64,000 nt of DNA from Erinaceus europaeus (GCF_950295315.1 NC_080166.1:98337141-98401140), one strand, 5' to 3'; shown: positions 1-11,745, counted from the first letter of the stretch. Numbers and translations: made by a program. The notes: generated by a model from the sequence alone, not told the origin.

Positions 1-924
1 GAAAACATTTATTCAAAGGTTCAAAGATTCCTAATTGATGTTTTATTTTTACTCAGCATCTAGGTAAATGTTTCATTTTCTTCCTAGTGCCTCCTAGTCT
101 CTTTTGAGTAGGGGCAAAACACTCTAAAACCACTCTAATTAGCTTCCCAAAGTGAATGACAGTAATTTGGGGAGACTGAATAATTTTTTCATGACAAAAA
201 TTAACAGAAAGAGATAGTATCAAAAGAACACTGTGGACAATTCTTCCAACATGGGGAAATGTAACTTCTAAGTCTAATTCTTCTAAAAAGTAATCATCTC
301 AAGCTACTTTGAAATTATTTCATTGTATGTAAACTAGAATTTTAAACTTCACTTAACTACCACAGAGAATGAAAGCAGAGATGGAGATGTTAAAAGTGAA
401 AATGTATGTTAGGAGGTGGGGAATAGCTTGATCTGATAGACTGTATTTACCATATACATGGCCCTTGGTTTAAGCCATGATAGCACATGGTAATACCACC
501 ATAGCAGTGAAAGCACTTTATTGATGGTGGGACAGTGATGAGGTTACACTGTTGTTTCTTTCCCTCTCGAAGCTGTTTAAAATTAAACATTAAGTTTTCT
601 AGTTTAATGTTCATGTAACAGAGAGTTAACTTGTTCATTTGCTTGCTTCCGTATCATTTGGTATTACCACTATTTTGTCTCTTAGACGTTATAAATCTAG
701 GTGTAGCAAACCTAGGGAAGGCCCTTTCTTTCTTCTCCTCCCCCCTTAAATAAAGAAATGAAATAAAAATGGGTTTAGGAGGTTACTGAGCAGTAACATA
801 CATATATGGTGGAGGCCTGAACTACTTACCAAATGTTACAATGAAATCCAAACTGGAATTCCAAGGCATCATGGTATCTGTTTATATCCTCCTGAAACCT
901 TGTGCCTACTATGGTGTTTTTGTT
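1..924. other. AT-rich unique DNA, no gene seen
   Basis: No recognisable exon, repeat family or RNA gene. The short frames here (for example 447-638 minus) have no protein features and look like chance. Confidence 0.6.
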
Positions 925-1222
925 TGTTTGCTTTTTGCCTCCAGGGTTATCACTGGGGCTTGGTGCCTGCACTATGAATCCACTGCTCCTAGCAGACATT
1001 ATTTTTTATTTTTTTATTTTCTATTTCTTTTGTGGATAGGACAGAGAGAAATTGAGGGGGGATTTATAGGGGGAGAGAAAGACACCTGCAGAACTGCTTC
1101 ACCACTTGTGAAGCATCCCCTTGCAGGTGGGAAGCCTGTGGCTCAAACTGGAATCCTTGCACAGGACCTTGAGCTTCCTACTATGTGTCCTTGACCCACT
1201 GTTCCACAACTGGGGCCCCCTA
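925..1222 (-). mobile_element. SINE, group A/B long form, diverged
   Basis: Reading plus, the element starts with the reversed 3' module (gcctccagggttatcactgg, then tgaatccactgctcct), followed by the reversed pyrimidine stretch (ggacagagagaaattgag), the cacctgcag...cttcaccacttgtgaagc block and the reversed tRNA-like head near 1150-1220. The 117-codon frame at 841-1194 runs through it and is not a gene. Confidence 0.85.
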
Positions 1223-1440
1223 CTATGGATTTTTAATGAACCTCAATGGGAAGGTAGTTTATAGAAAATCCTCAGTGTGCTAATAGTGATTTCTTAGTAC
1301 AAAGCTGCAATCCCCACTAAAAATTATGTAGGAAACATTAGTTTTTCCCCTCTGGGATTCAATGTTACGATCACCCATAATGGGTCAGACATGTCTGTCT
1401 GCCTTAAAAGATATCTAAGAAATAGAAATAAGTCATCATG

Positions 1441-1742
1441 AGGACTGGGCAGTGGTACACCCAGTTAAGCACACATAACTATACAAAAGGATGTTGGTTT
1501 GATCCCCAGTTCCCTACCAGCAGAGGAAAGCTTCACCAGCAGTAAAGGAGGTCTATAGGTGTCTCTTTTTTTCTCTCCCCACCTTTTTTTTGATTCCCCT
1601 TTGCCTCTCAATTTCTCTCTGTTATATCAAATCAAAATATAAAGAACCAAAAAAAGGAAAATAGTCACTTGGAGAGGTGAATTCATAGTGTTGTCACTGA
1701 GTCCCAGTGATAAGTCTAGAGGCAAATCAATCAATCAATCAA
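1441..1742 (+). mobile_element. SINE, group B long form, diverged
   Basis: tRNA-like head (gactgggcagtggtacaccc) with a B-box-like tggtttgatcccc, then a pyrimidine-rich middle, an A-rich linker and the 3' module (tcacttggagaggtgaattc). It ends in a short (aatc)n run at 1724-1742. Confidence 0.8.
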
Positions 1743-1897
1743 CGCCTTTTATAATTTTGTGCTTAGTCCTCACATAACCACATTCAGTGTTGATAATGTT
1801 TCTTATGCATTGTCTGCATCACACTGTCATTTGCTTCTGATTAGAGTCTATTCAAAATAGTAAATTTCCAAAGGGAAAATAAAAAATGTTGTTAATT

Positions 1898-2078
1898 TTT
1901 ATCTTATTAGATAAAAGAGAGAAAACATTGAGAAGGGAGGTGGAGGGAGAGGGGGGAGAGAGAGACAGACCTGCAGATTTGCTTCACCACTTGTGAAGTG
2001 TCACCCTTGCAGGTTTCCTCACCTGAAAGGAGGCATGCTAATGTGTGCACTCAACCATGTGTGCCATTACCAGATGCC
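1898..2078 (-). mobile_element. SINE, group B, diverged
   Basis: Reverse-oriented body: ttattagataaaagagag, agacctgcagatttgcttca, then a reversed head ending gtgtgccattaccagatgcc. No 3' module. Confidence 0.75.
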
Positions 2079-2262
2079 AAAAGAAATTTTTTTTGTCTTA
2101 CTTAAATTTATCCCAAAAGATGAGACTGAACATATGGGGAGTTACTACAGGCTGGCAAAGGTCTAATAGGATGGAAGAAAGAGCCTGCAGAAGGAAGAAA
2201 ATAAGGATGAAAGAAAGGAAGAGACTTCCAGAGGTGTGACTATGTAGTAGGAGCCTCTTTTC

Positions 2263-2264
2263 CT

Positions 2265-2322
<58 letters not shown>

Positions 2323-2352
2323 TTTCTTCCTTTCTTTCTTTCTTTCTTTCTT
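2263..2352. repeat. (TTTC)n microsatellite
   Basis: About 90 bp of nearly pure tttc units with a few ttcc, directly abutting the reversed A-tail end of the SINE at 2354. It probably grew from that tail. The Lys/Glu/Arg-rich minus-strand frame 2240-2632 is an artefact of it. Confidence 0.95.
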
Positions 2353-2353
2353 T

Positions 2354-2667
2354 GCCTACAGGGTTATTACAGGGGCTCGGTGCCTGCACTATGAATCCAC
2401 TGCTCCTGGAGGCCATTTTTCCCATTCTGTTGTCCTTGTTGTTACCCTTGTTGTTGTTATTACTGTTGTTGCCATTGCTGTTACTGTTATTGGATAGGAC
2501 AGAGAGAAATTGAGAGAGGAGGGGAGAAAGAGACGGGGAGAGAAAGATAGACACCTGAAGACTTGCTTCACCGCCCATGAAGTAACCTCTTGGAACTGGG
2601 ATCCTTACACTGGTCCTTGCGCTTTGCACCATGTGCGCTTAACCCACTGAGCTACCTTCTGACCCTC
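2354..2667 (-). mobile_element. SINE, group A long form
   Basis: Reversed 3' module (ctacagggttattacagggg, atgaatccactgctcctgga), gttgttattactgttgttg linker, ggacagagagaaattgagag, cacctgaagacttgcttcac and a reversed tRNA-like head ending at gctaccttctgaccctcc. Confidence 0.9.
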
Positions 2668-2764
2668 CAGTAGGAGCCTTTTCAGAGCAATCTCCTGATA
2701 AACTAGGAAAGAAAGAAAGGAATAAATAAAGAAAGAAAAGTAAAAAGAAAGAAAGATGAAAAGT

Positions 2765-3287
2765 CACCTGATGACCTCACCAAACGTATCCCAGAACTTC
2801 ACCTCTCCAGAACCCCACCCCACTAGGGAAAGATAGAAACAGACTGGGATTATGGATCAACCTGCCATTTCCCATGCCCAGTAGAGAAGCAATTAAAGAC
2901 ATAACTTCCACCTTCTACACTCCAAAAAGAATTTCGGTCTAAACTCCATCAGAGGTAAATATTAGGAGAAATGACCAGAAGGCTTTGAACTCCAATTTCA
3001 TCAGGATCCAGAGAATGAAGAGGAAGAAAAAAACGAAGGACACTCTGAAGTAGTAAATGTGATTTTAGAAAGGGATAGAAGGCAGGACCATAGGAATAAA
3101 ATGAGCAAATAAATAGTTATATAAATAATATTTAACCTATATCTGTGATAATAGGAGAAATACTGCAGTTTCTCAGGAAGGTTAATGAAGACACAGAACT
3201 CTGGTGGTAGAAATATTGTGGAATTATACCCCTGCTATCTCATAATTTTGTAAATTAATATTAAATTACTAATAAAAAAAGGAAGGA
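2765..3287 (+). mobile_element. L1 3' end, old variant
   Basis: Contains the block common to L1 3' ends in this window (ccactagggaaagatagaaa; gtagagaagcaattaaagac; actctggtggtagaaatatt; gtggaattatacccctgct) and ends in aattactaataaaaaaagg. The same arrangement with the aggcaggaccataggaa segment recurs at 32410-32640. Confidence 0.7.
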
Positions 3288-3905
3288 AAGAGGGAGGATA
3301 TGATTAAACTGAAAGTGAATTTCCTCTTTCTAGATGTCCCTTACATTAAAGAACAAAGTTCTCATATGATTCTGAATGAGTTGTTCTCAAAAGTTGGCTC
3401 GGGACTAGAAAAATCTGGAAACTTGTTGGAAATCCCACTATATGAACCTCCCACTCCAATTCATACTCACACCTACTGAATTAGCAACTGTGGGGTGAAA
3501 ACATTTTATATATGGGCATGTGTTCATTCTAATGCATGCTAGTGTTTTGAAGTCAGTTTTGAAGAATTTTACTATTTCAAGTGTGGTCCAGAAGTTCTGA
3601 CAAAGTTAAAAGTACAGATTCTTAGCTCCACTGCAAATCTCCAGAATCAGAGACTCTTATATTAAATAAAAATCTGTTGGGGTGATTGGTTTACACATTA
3701 AAGTTTGAAAAATGTTGGTCTAGAGAATTCCACTGCAGTGAAACTTAGAGTTAAAACAAGAAAGTCAGCAATCCATTTTATTTTACTTTTATGTGCAGGA
3801 AAAGGCTCTTACTGGCTCAACTCATAAGAGTCAATTGTGCATGTATTCCATTAAATAGGACTTCAGTACCATCATACTGAGAGTTTGAAATCAGTCATTA
3901 TGTAC
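3288..3905. other. Unique DNA, no gene seen
   Basis: No open frame with protein-like features and no repeat I can name. Confidence 0.55.
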
Positions 3906-3960
3906 CCTGGGAGGTAGAGCAGTGGCTAGAGTATTGGACTTTAAAAGCATGTAATCAGTC
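3906..3960 (+). mobile_element. tRNA-like SINE fragment
   Basis: ggaggtagagcagtggctag followed by agtattggactttaaaagc resembles a tRNA/SINE box A region. The B box and tail are not clear, so this is a head fragment only. Confidence 0.4.
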
Positions 3961-4937
3961 ATCATGCAAACATTTATACCATAGAATAATTGAAAATAAT
4001 ATAAAGCCAAACATACTGTATGCCACTGTTCCTAGCTATTTTAGGGTAAGAGGGGTCCAGAGAGATTAGTTTGCTCTATTTTACTGAACCTAAGGCCCAA
4101 TGTGCTGAGTTAATAAATTGGAAGTTACAGAAAACAGTTACTCTTGTTCTGAAGACTTCCTCTGACTTATTGGTGTAAATGACTTTTTATATTTTGAACC
4201 TGTGCCTTTGTTTCTTCCTGTGGAAAGGAAAAATTTACAAAATATGATGCTCTCATTACTGGAAAGGATAAGAAAATAAAGTTCACACTAGCTCTCATGG
4301 TTTTGAGGCATTTGTAGGAAAAACTGCAACTCAAGGTCAAAGCAGTAATGCTATAATATTAATGGAATTATTGAATAATTCTAAGAAAATATGAATGACA
4401 TTTTAGTAACTACATTCAACAACATTACACCAATCACATCATTATGAATTATTTATGTGTTCTATGAAACTAACCATTCTCCCTCCTTCCTTGTTAATCA
4501 GATAAAGAAATATAACCATGACCTTGGTTAGTTGTGGTGGGATTTGTCCCTTTTAGAAATTGTAAAATAAAACTAGCTAGAGCTGATTACTGTTTTTTTG
4601 CATTAAAATTTTCATTAGAATGGACTTTGTGTATATAGAATTTCACCTCCATAACCTTCCTGCTGTGCTTTAAAAATCTTTTTTTATGAGCTGTGTTCAA
4701 CAACAAATAATCCTGGATATGAATGCCTGCAAGGTAGACCGAAAGTCATAATCACTGGGTACAAAGAAAGCATGCACCTGAAACAGTATACAGAGGTCAA
4801 ATGTCCTACAAAGTTTGGGCTTATGTGGCCAAGAATGTCCCCTGAGGGTCCCTGTGAGTACATAGTTTTTGTACCATTTGAAGGATGTACCAGCTTCAGT
4901 ACTTCAGAGATCAATGCCTACTATTTCTTTTTTAAAG
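3961..4937. other. Unique AT-rich DNA, no gene seen
   Basis: Contains only short frames on both strands (4684-4966) that mirror each other and show no domain. Confidence 0.55.
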
Positions 4938-5123
4938 TTGCTATTGTTATTCATTTTTCAGAGTGAAAGAAATTGAGAGGGGAAGGAAGAGAAGGGAGAG
5001 ACACATACACACTGCTTAACTGCTTGTGAAGCATCCCCTTTGCAGGTAGGGACCTGGCCTTGAACCATGGTCTTTGTGCATGGTAACATGTGTACTCAAC
5101 CAGGTGCACTACCACCTGGCCCC
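4938..5123 (-). mobile_element. SINE, group B
   Basis: Reversed body: agagtgaaagaaattgagag, actgcttaactgcttgtgaa, then tttgcaggtagggacctggc and the reversed head gtgcactaccacctggcccc. Confidence 0.8.
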
Positions 5124-5219
5124 AGTATATTTCTTCAGAGAGAAAATGATATATATAGTCCATGAAGAAGCATTGACTTCACTTACTTGGGAATCTCTGA
5201 CAAGTTATAAAAAGCAGTG

Positions 5220-5398
5220 CAGGGGCCAAGTGGTGGTACACCTGGTTAAGCTCATACATTACAGTGTACAAGGACTTGGATTCAAGCCTCTGATTTTCAC
5301 CTGCAGAAGCAAAATTCACACCTGGTGAAGCAAGGTTACAGATATCTCTCTTTTTCCCTATCTCCCCTCCCAATTTCTCTGTCTCTATTCAAAAATAA
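5220..5398 (+). mobile_element. SINE, group B
   Basis: Head aggggccaagtggtggtaca, cctggttaagc, B-box-like ggattcaagcctctg, cacctgcagaag, then a tctctct-rich body and caaaaataaa tail. It is followed within 5 bp by an L1 3' end in the same orientation. Confidence 0.85.
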
Positions 5399-5402
5399 AC
5401 AG

Positions 5403-5645
5403 ACAGGCTGGGAGTATGGCTTGACCTGCCAATGCCCATGTCCAGTGGAGAAGCAATTCCAGAAGCCAGACTTTCCATGTTATGCACCCCATAATGACCC
5501 TGGGTCCATACTCCCAGAGGGATAAAGAATAGGGAAACTTCCAATGGTGGGGATAAGATACATAACTCTGGTGGTGGGACTTGTGTAGAATTGTACCCAT
5601 CTTATCCTAAAATCTTGTTGATCATTATTAAATCTATAAAAAAGA
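5403..5645 (+). mobile_element. L1 3' end, truncated
   Basis: Shared L1 tail blocks: ggctgggagtatggcttgac, gtggagaagcaattccagaa, taatgaccctgggtccatac, ctctggtggtgggacttgtg, gtagaattgtacccatctta, ending attattaaatctataaaaaa. Confidence 0.8.
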
Positions 5646-6319
5646 TGCAGTGTACATTAATGTAACAGTATACTATACATTTCTCTGTTTTCATCTTAAA
5701 ATATTTTAATATATTGTACTCACATTAATTGTGTGTGTTTGTGTGTGAATTTACTTAAAGCTATTGAAATTGAATGTTTTCCCAAGTACTCACACATTGT
5801 TCTAGCTGACTATATTGGCACCTATGCTTTGTAGCGCATGCAGAAGTTCAGACAAAATGATTATTCAACACATACTGATATGTATTGGCTTTGCAAATGG
5901 GAAGAAGAGAACATATGAAACTACTCTAGAATTAGCACTTATTTGACCATTTTAAATATTCTGCTTCATAATATTTAAGTTATAATAAATTTCAGAAATA
6001 AATTACAGACAAAAGAAAAGGGGAAGATAACTTGTTGTGACGACAGTTATGTCTCACTCTGTAACATCACACAGGCACAAAATTGTGGCTGAAAATGAGC
6101 ATTTTTGATTCATTTTTAATAATAACAGTGCATTTTAATAATAACAAAAGAGATCTGAGATTCAACCATGGCAAGATGATTCTTTGAGACCAGAGTGTTC
6201 AAACATTACTTTTTTTTTTAATTTAGGTTCTTTTTTACTCAATAGGTGTCTTCACTAGAAAACCATCACATATATATACTAAAAATATCATATATATACA
6301 CATGTGTGTGTGTGTGTGT
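5646..6319. other. Unique DNA with TG/TA-rich tract
   Basis: AT-rich, no gene. A short (TA/CA) then (TG)n tract lies at about 6270-6320. Confidence 0.55.
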
Positions 6320-6530
6320 ATGTTTTTTCCCTGTCACTGGGACTTTATAACTCCAAGATCCCCCTTTTCAGAGACAGAAATGCACACAGGGAAGGAAACT
6401 ACAACACTGGAACTTCCTCCAACACAGTCCTCCTGTAAAGGGAAGGACAGACTCAAACCTGAGTTGTAAAGGTGAAAAAAGCAGCATACTGTCCAAGTGG
6501 GCTCTTTTGCTGTTTCCCAAATCATCTCTT
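6320..6530 (-). mobile_element. Diverged tRNA-like SINE, possibly group D
   Basis: On the minus strand it reads gagcccacttggacagtatg, then aactcaggtttgagtctgtc (box-B-like) and a degenerate tail. The head matches the group D copies at 11285 and 13166. Strongly diverged. Confidence 0.4.
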
Positions 6531-7063
6531 TTCAAGTCTGAAAAATAACAATGGTAAAGACCACGTCCTATAACTGACCTATTGCACTGAGTGAATTCTC
6601 ATCTCCAGTACAACTTGGTAAGAGACATATAAGTCAGCAAATAAAAAATGTCAGCTACTTTCTATTATGACTATACCTCTACATAGACAGAAGTCTCACA
6701 CAGAAGAATTCTATTTAATTGTGGGGTGGGAAAGTCACTAATACTAAACAAAGATAGCACAAATGTGTCAAAATAAATTCATAGATATATGATAGTCTTC
6801 CTTAATATCTATGGATATCTTGAAATGATAGAATGTATTATGTCACAGAAGCCATATTGAAAAGAATATATTACTTACATTTTGTAATCCAGTGTTTTAG
6901 AGACTGAGGACTCAGGGACTTACAAGTAGTTCACCCAATAGAGTATGTGTGCTGGAAGGAAGTTAGGAGAAGTGAAGCAGTGCTGCAGTGTCTCACTTAA
7001 TCTTTTTGTCAATTCCACTTTGTCTCTTTTTTACTATGTAAAATTTTAAAAAGGCCACCATGT
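6531..7063. other. Unique DNA, no gene seen
   Basis: Nothing recognisable on either strand. Confidence 0.5.
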
Positions 7064-8458
7064 ATGTATGGTCCCATGAGGTAGGGCATACGATCACATG
7101 TATCCACAAATTAGGGCAAAATATATACCTGAAAGCAAAAGTGCACAGTAGTCTGCAGTGAGTCAATATACGCAGCAAGCAAGTAGAGAGACCTAAAACA
7201 CAACATAAAGTTCCTAATGAAATAGTTTCTACTTAGACTTAGATACCCTCCTTACCTACTTCCTATTATACTTCCCTCAGTCACTCCTAAGCTAACCTTA
7301 ACAAAGTAAGGACTGCAAAAGCTGAATAAGGGCAAGAGACTGCCATACTTTAATGATAACTCTTCAGTCACTATCAGGCCACCCCATCAGCTGGGGCCCT
7401 AGTCAGGGAGTCCTGAGATTCCCACAGAGACATGATGGGCCTAGACCTCAAATAGGTCCCTCTCTCCATTGTTACCAGTCATCTCTATCAGGAACATCAC
7501 AATAAACTCCTTTGTGGGTCCCCATCGGACCTTGCCCTCAACGTGGATCAACAATGGTAGAGAATGTTACATCCTCTGAAGGGAGGATGGACAACATACT
7601 CTATGCTACACCCGAGGAAGATGGGTTCTGAAATTGGGACAGCTGGGAATGTTCCTACTCATGTCCACAGAATGTGAGCTCAGACCTACAGTGATGTAGA
7701 TGTCACATAGGCTCCTAAGCTAAATATGGGTCCCAGATCAAATTGATAGGGTTTAAGGTCAACAATTTTATATACCTTTCCTATATTTGGGAGCTACTCT
7801 CTTCCCTGATCCAGCTTTCTGGTCCTTTTGCCAGCCATGACATCATCTCCTCAGACAATAATTTGGATCCACCTGCGTATCAGATGTCAGGTTCAGAAAA
7901 AAAAAAAAAACTAATATAGTCATGGGCCCTCTGGAATATAACTAAAATATGCCTACTAGCTATCTACAAAATGGAGACCCCAAATCTTCATCTGCACTGT
8001 TCAGACATTAGGTACATGATTTAGTTGCATGTTAAGTCAGCAATTTGTTTGGCTTTATATGTTAACTCTTCTTTCAGCCACCAGGTTCCAGATGCTACCA
8101 TGATGCCAACTGGACTTCCCTGGGCAGACAACCCCACCAATATGTCCTGGAGCCCTGCTTCCCCAGAGACCTGCCTCACTAGGGAAAGAGAGAGACAGGC
8201 TGGGAGAACGGATCAACCTGTCAATGTCCAAGTTCAGTGGGGAAACAATTACAGAAGCCATGCTTCCACCTTCTGCACCCTGTAATGACCCTGGGTCCAT
8301 AATCCCAGAGAGATAAAGAATAGAGAAGCTATAAGGGGAGGGGAGGGGATGGGATACAGAGTTCTGGTGGTGTGAACTGTGTGGAGTTGTACCCCTCTTA
8401 TCCTATGGTTTTTGTCAGTTTTTTATTTTTATAAGTAAAAATTAAAAAAAAAAAAATC
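7064..8458 (+). mobile_element. L1 3' tail, long form with extra ~800 bp
   Basis: Starts with the segment that in other copies precedes the tail (cacatgtatccacaaattag; aaaatatatacctgaaagca; gtctgcagtgag). It then holds about 800 bp not present in the copies at 28085, 39666 and 58020, and rejoins them at agcaatttgtttggctttat near 8039. The shared tail follows (ttccagatgctaccatgatg; ggaaacaattacagaagcca; gtggagttgtacccctctta) and ends in an A-rich tract at 8437-8458. Confidence 0.7.
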
Positions 8459-8532
8459 CACCAGAAAAAAAAGTTAGTTTGTTAAAGAAGAGATACATAT
8501 GGCCCACAGACCTATGAAGAAATGTTCTATGG

Positions 8533-8641
8533 ACAGGGTTAAATAGCATAATAGTTATAGAAATAGACTTTAATGCCCGAAGTTTCAAAGTCCCAGGTTT
8601 AATCCCCTGTATCACCATAAACTAGGGCTGATCAGTGCTCT
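8533..8641 (+). mobile_element. SINE, group C
   Basis: Head gttaaatagcataatagtta, aatgcccgaagtttcaaag, B-box-like ccaggtttaatcccctg, then gggctgatcagtgctctg. The A-tail has become the adjoining (GAAA)n microsatellite. Confidence 0.8.
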
Positions 8642-8706
<65 letters not shown>

Positions 8707-8770
8707 GGAAGGAAAGAAGGAAGGAAGGAAGGAAGGAAGGAAGGAAGGAAGGAGGGAGGGAGGGAGGAAG
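8642..8770. repeat. (GAAA)n/(GGAA)n compound microsatellite
   Basis: About 65 bp of gaaa units, then ggaa and ggga units, starting at the 3' tail of the group C SINE. Strong purine-strand bias. Confidence 0.95.
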
Positions 8771-8771
8771 A

Positions 8772-9157
8772 AATGTTACACTTCACTTACCACTCACGAA
8801 ATGGAAATCAAAACTACATTGAGATTCCATCTCACACCTGTGAGAATGGCCTACATCAACTGAACAAAAATGACAGGTGTTGGAGAGGTTGTGGAGAAAA
8901 GGGGTCTCTGCTACACAGCTGGTCAGAATGCAAACTGGTGCAATTCCTTTGGAATACTCTATGGAGAGTCCTTAAACAAATAGAAATGAAATTGTCTTTT
9001 GACCCAGCAATACCACACTTATTCATCTATCCAAAGTGCATTCAAACACTAATTCATAGGGACATATAGACCCCTGTGTTCATAGCTACATTACTCACAA
9101 TAGTCAGAGAATAGTAGGAGCCTAAATTTCCATCAACAGATGAGTATCTAAAGGAGT

Positions 9158-9218
<61 letters not shown>

Positions 9219-9568
9219 AATATATATTAATTGGAATACTACTCTGCAATCAAAAGTGATGATATTGTGTCCTTTAGGACAAAATAGATAGAACTAAAGG
9301 TGATCGTGCTTAGAGAAAGAAAAAACAAAAAAGAACTACTGCATGGTTTCACTCAATGTGGTATTTAGAAAAATAATACACGTGAACTTGCAAAAAAAAA
9401 ATAGAAGCGAGCAAGCTGTTTCTAAGACTTGTGACAACTATGGTGGTTATCTTTGGGAAGTAGGAGTCTGGGGACACAGAACTTTGGTGGTGGGTAGGGT
9501 ATAGAACTATAACCTGTAGTCTTACAATTTTATAACCAATTTTTTTATTGCACAAACAAAAAAAAAGG
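8772..9568 (+). mobile_element. L1 3' end with ORF2 C-terminus, old family
   Basis: The frame 8773-9069 reads as the end of an L1 ORF2 (NGNQNYIEIPSHTCENG, WRGCGEKGSLLHSW, FDPAIPHLFIYP), matching in layout the C-terminus of the full L1 here. It continues through catcaacagatgagtatcta, an internal (TA)n expansion, and a 3'UTR ending near 9555 in an A-rich tail. Codons are decayed, so this is a fossil. Confidence 0.85.
9163..9214. repeat. (TA)n microsatellite inside an L1 fossil
   Basis: About 52 bp of pure TA interrupting the L1 ORF2 end, at the place where intact L1 copies read tatatataca. Confidence 0.95.
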
Positions 9569-9574
9569 CCAATG

Positions 9575-9960
9575 GGAGAGTGCAAATATGAAGGCAATGA
9601 GACCTCATAATAAACTTGTAGGGGGAAAAAAAGAAAAGAAAAGCAGATTGAAGCGTAGATAAATCCTTGGCCTATTTGCAGATATGAGATTACTAAATTC
9701 GAAGGCACTAAGGGATTGGGTGTAAAATAGGAAACGGGGCACAAAGGAGACCAATGAAGGGAGAGTGACATTTGGGTGGACTGTGAGGTGTGTTAACATT
9801 TTGGGGAGATGTGGAATTGTACCTCTGAGAATACACAGTTATATCAAGTAATATCAGCAGTTCCTCAATTTAAGGAGGAAGAGAAGACAGAAAAGGAGGA
9901 GGAAAAGGAGTAAGGAGGAGGAGGAAGCAGAAGAAGGGGGAGGGGAGAAGGTGATGATAC
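9575..9960 (+). mobile_element. Old L1 3'UTR-like repeat plus purine-rich tract
   Basis: Blocks tagataaatccttggcctat, gcagatatgagattactaaa and ggagatgtggaattgtacct have counterparts in the same order at 32690-32860, so this is a dispersed repeat of L1 3' type. A gga/gaa-rich purine tract follows at 9878-9950. Confidence 0.55.
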
Positions 9961-10084
9961 ACTCTGTTAGTATTATATTATTTCCAGCGATATTTTCAGT
10001 AGCTGAAAACATAGCCTTTCTATCATCTCATAGCTTCTATCAGAAAGAAATTTAAAAAATCAAAAGGATATTTGACTTTAGAAT

Positions 10085-10373
10085 GTCACTAAGCTAATGT
10101 ATAATAACTACGGAGATGAAAGACCACTCCTAGATATCAATAATTTCATTCACATGTGGATTACAGAGAATTAGAGCATATGAATTTACAAATAAAAACA
10201 GACAAAAACTGAAAAGCATCTCTCATACTTTATGTGAACGATGGTGGTTTTTGGCAAGTGGGGGAGGGAAGCACAGAACTGTGGTTGTGGGGTCAGTGTG
10301 TAACTGCATCCCTGTGGTTTTATAAATATGTAAACCTCCGTTCATCCCTAACATTGAAAATTAAAAAAAGATT
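10085..10373 (+). mobile_element. Old L1 3'UTR fragment
   Basis: aagaccactcctagatatca, cattcacatgtggattacag, aatttacaaataaaaacaga, ggggtcagtgtgtaactgca and a terminal aaaattaaaaaaag tail follow the order of L1 3' ends. Confidence 0.55.
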
Positions 10374-11282
10374 TTAAAACTAAGCTAAATGAAATTATCA
10401 CATAGGCTGTGTCCTGTGTATGTGTGTGTGTGTTTAGATTTATATATTTTATTAATGAGAGAGAAAGAAGAAGAGAGAGGACAACACAAGCTGCTAGAAT
10501 CTTATTTGAAAATGACTCTCTGAGTTCATTTTCTGTTGTGTTTTTCAGTCACTGGAATGTTAGAGATGCTTCACATGGTGATGTTTTTTTCTCTTTTACC
10601 TGCAAATTTCAAAGCAAATCACTAATTTGTTTTCTAGTAAAAAAGCTGAACAAGGGAAATCTCCATACCATTTGAAGGAATCATTACTTTTTGATGACAT
10701 AAAAGACTTCTTCATCTCATTTGACAATAAAGCAAGGTCATAATTCTCCATGCATTTCATAGTTCAGAAACTAAACATCTGCTGACCATTTAATGGAATA
10801 TAAATTAAGCAACTGCACTCAAAGCTCAGGAGTTGAACAATGCAATCCTCCTACTAAATTTTATTTGAAACTGAGAAAGAATTAGATATTACCGTAATGG
10901 ATTAGAAGAAATGATTTAATGGCCTCTCTTAAATACATGCCTAGGAAGCACTGCTCTTTAGCTAGCCTTACACTTCAATTTATTTCATGTTCACCTTTTG
11001 GATAAGTGTCTGAGTTTATTTTATTAAAACTAGTTTTATAATGCTTAGCTAAAGTCTACTTGTCCAGACCAGATAATTATAACTGCATCGGTGCTTTCAA
11101 ATGTTTAAAAAGCAGCAGGTGACAGCAAAAATAGAATAATAATAAAAAGAAAAGAAAAGGTTTAAATTTCAAGAGTCATCAGCATTACATTTGAAATGAA
11201 CTTTTAACTGTTTTTAAAACAGTGGTAAAGAAGCCATTTCTAGATGGTACTCAACTAAAGCAGACTTTAAAAATTAACCTGC
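10374..11282. other. Unique DNA; small reversed SINE-like scrap
   Basis: Mostly unique AT-rich DNA. 10430-10495 (tgtttagatttatatatttt, gagagagaaagaagaagaga) looks like a reversed SINE tail/middle scrap. No gene. Confidence 0.45.
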
Positions 11283-11284
11283 TG

Positions 11285-11395
11285 GGATGAGACAGCTGAG
11301 CCACTTGACAGAGCATATATCTTGTCATGCAATAGGCTGAGGTTTGAGTCCTAGAATGGCGGGGGAATGTCAAAGTACAAGGGAAATCTTTATGA
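11285..11395 (+). mobile_element. tRNA-like SINE, group D, diverged
   Basis: gagacagctgagccacttga, cagagcatatatcttgtcat and box-B-like gaggtttgagtcctag. The tail is eroded. Confidence 0.5.
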
Positions 11396-11489
11396 CTGTG
11401 TTGTTTTTCCCTCTTACAGCTTCACTCTGAAGAACAGCTTTAGAGCAGTGAAAATTAAGAATGCGTGAGGACCCAGTGTGTGCACACTC

Positions 11490-11537
11490 ACACACACACA
11501 CGCACACACACACACTGGTAACACACACAGACACACA
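11490..11537. repeat. (CA)n microsatellite, imperfect
   Basis: cacacacacacgcacacaca followed by an interrupted acacacagacacacag run. Confidence 0.9.
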
Positions 11538-11603
11538 GAAAGAATACCTGCTTTTAGACATTGATAGGGCAATGCATAGAACAACCAAATGCTGCTTGGT
11601 TTT

Positions 11604-11745
11604 GTAATTGATTGATTGATTTATTAATGAGAAAGAGATTAAGAAAGAAGAAAGCATTGTTCTTGCACATGCTATGCCGAGGATCCAGTTGGGGATATCA
11701 TGTTTGAAGGTTTAACTCTTGCCCCATTACACCAAATGTCAGGCC
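11604..11745 (-). mobile_element. Diverged SINE, reversed
   Basis: gattgatttattaatgagaa, agagattaagaaagaagaaa, then a reversed head region with ggatccagttggggatatca and gccccattacaccaaatgtc, as expected of a reversed group C-like copy. Confidence 0.45.

Noticed and set aside
841..1194. 117-codon plus-strand frame
   Set aside because: It runs through a reversed SINE, and its codons translate the SINE body and head.
2240..2632. 130-codon minus-strand frame with Lys/Glu/Arg repeats
   Set aside because: The repeats are the (TTTC)n microsatellite and the rest is a SINE.
9349..9771. 140-codon minus-strand frame
   Set aside because: It is antisense to L1 3'UTR-type repeats, hydrophobic by base composition, with no domain.
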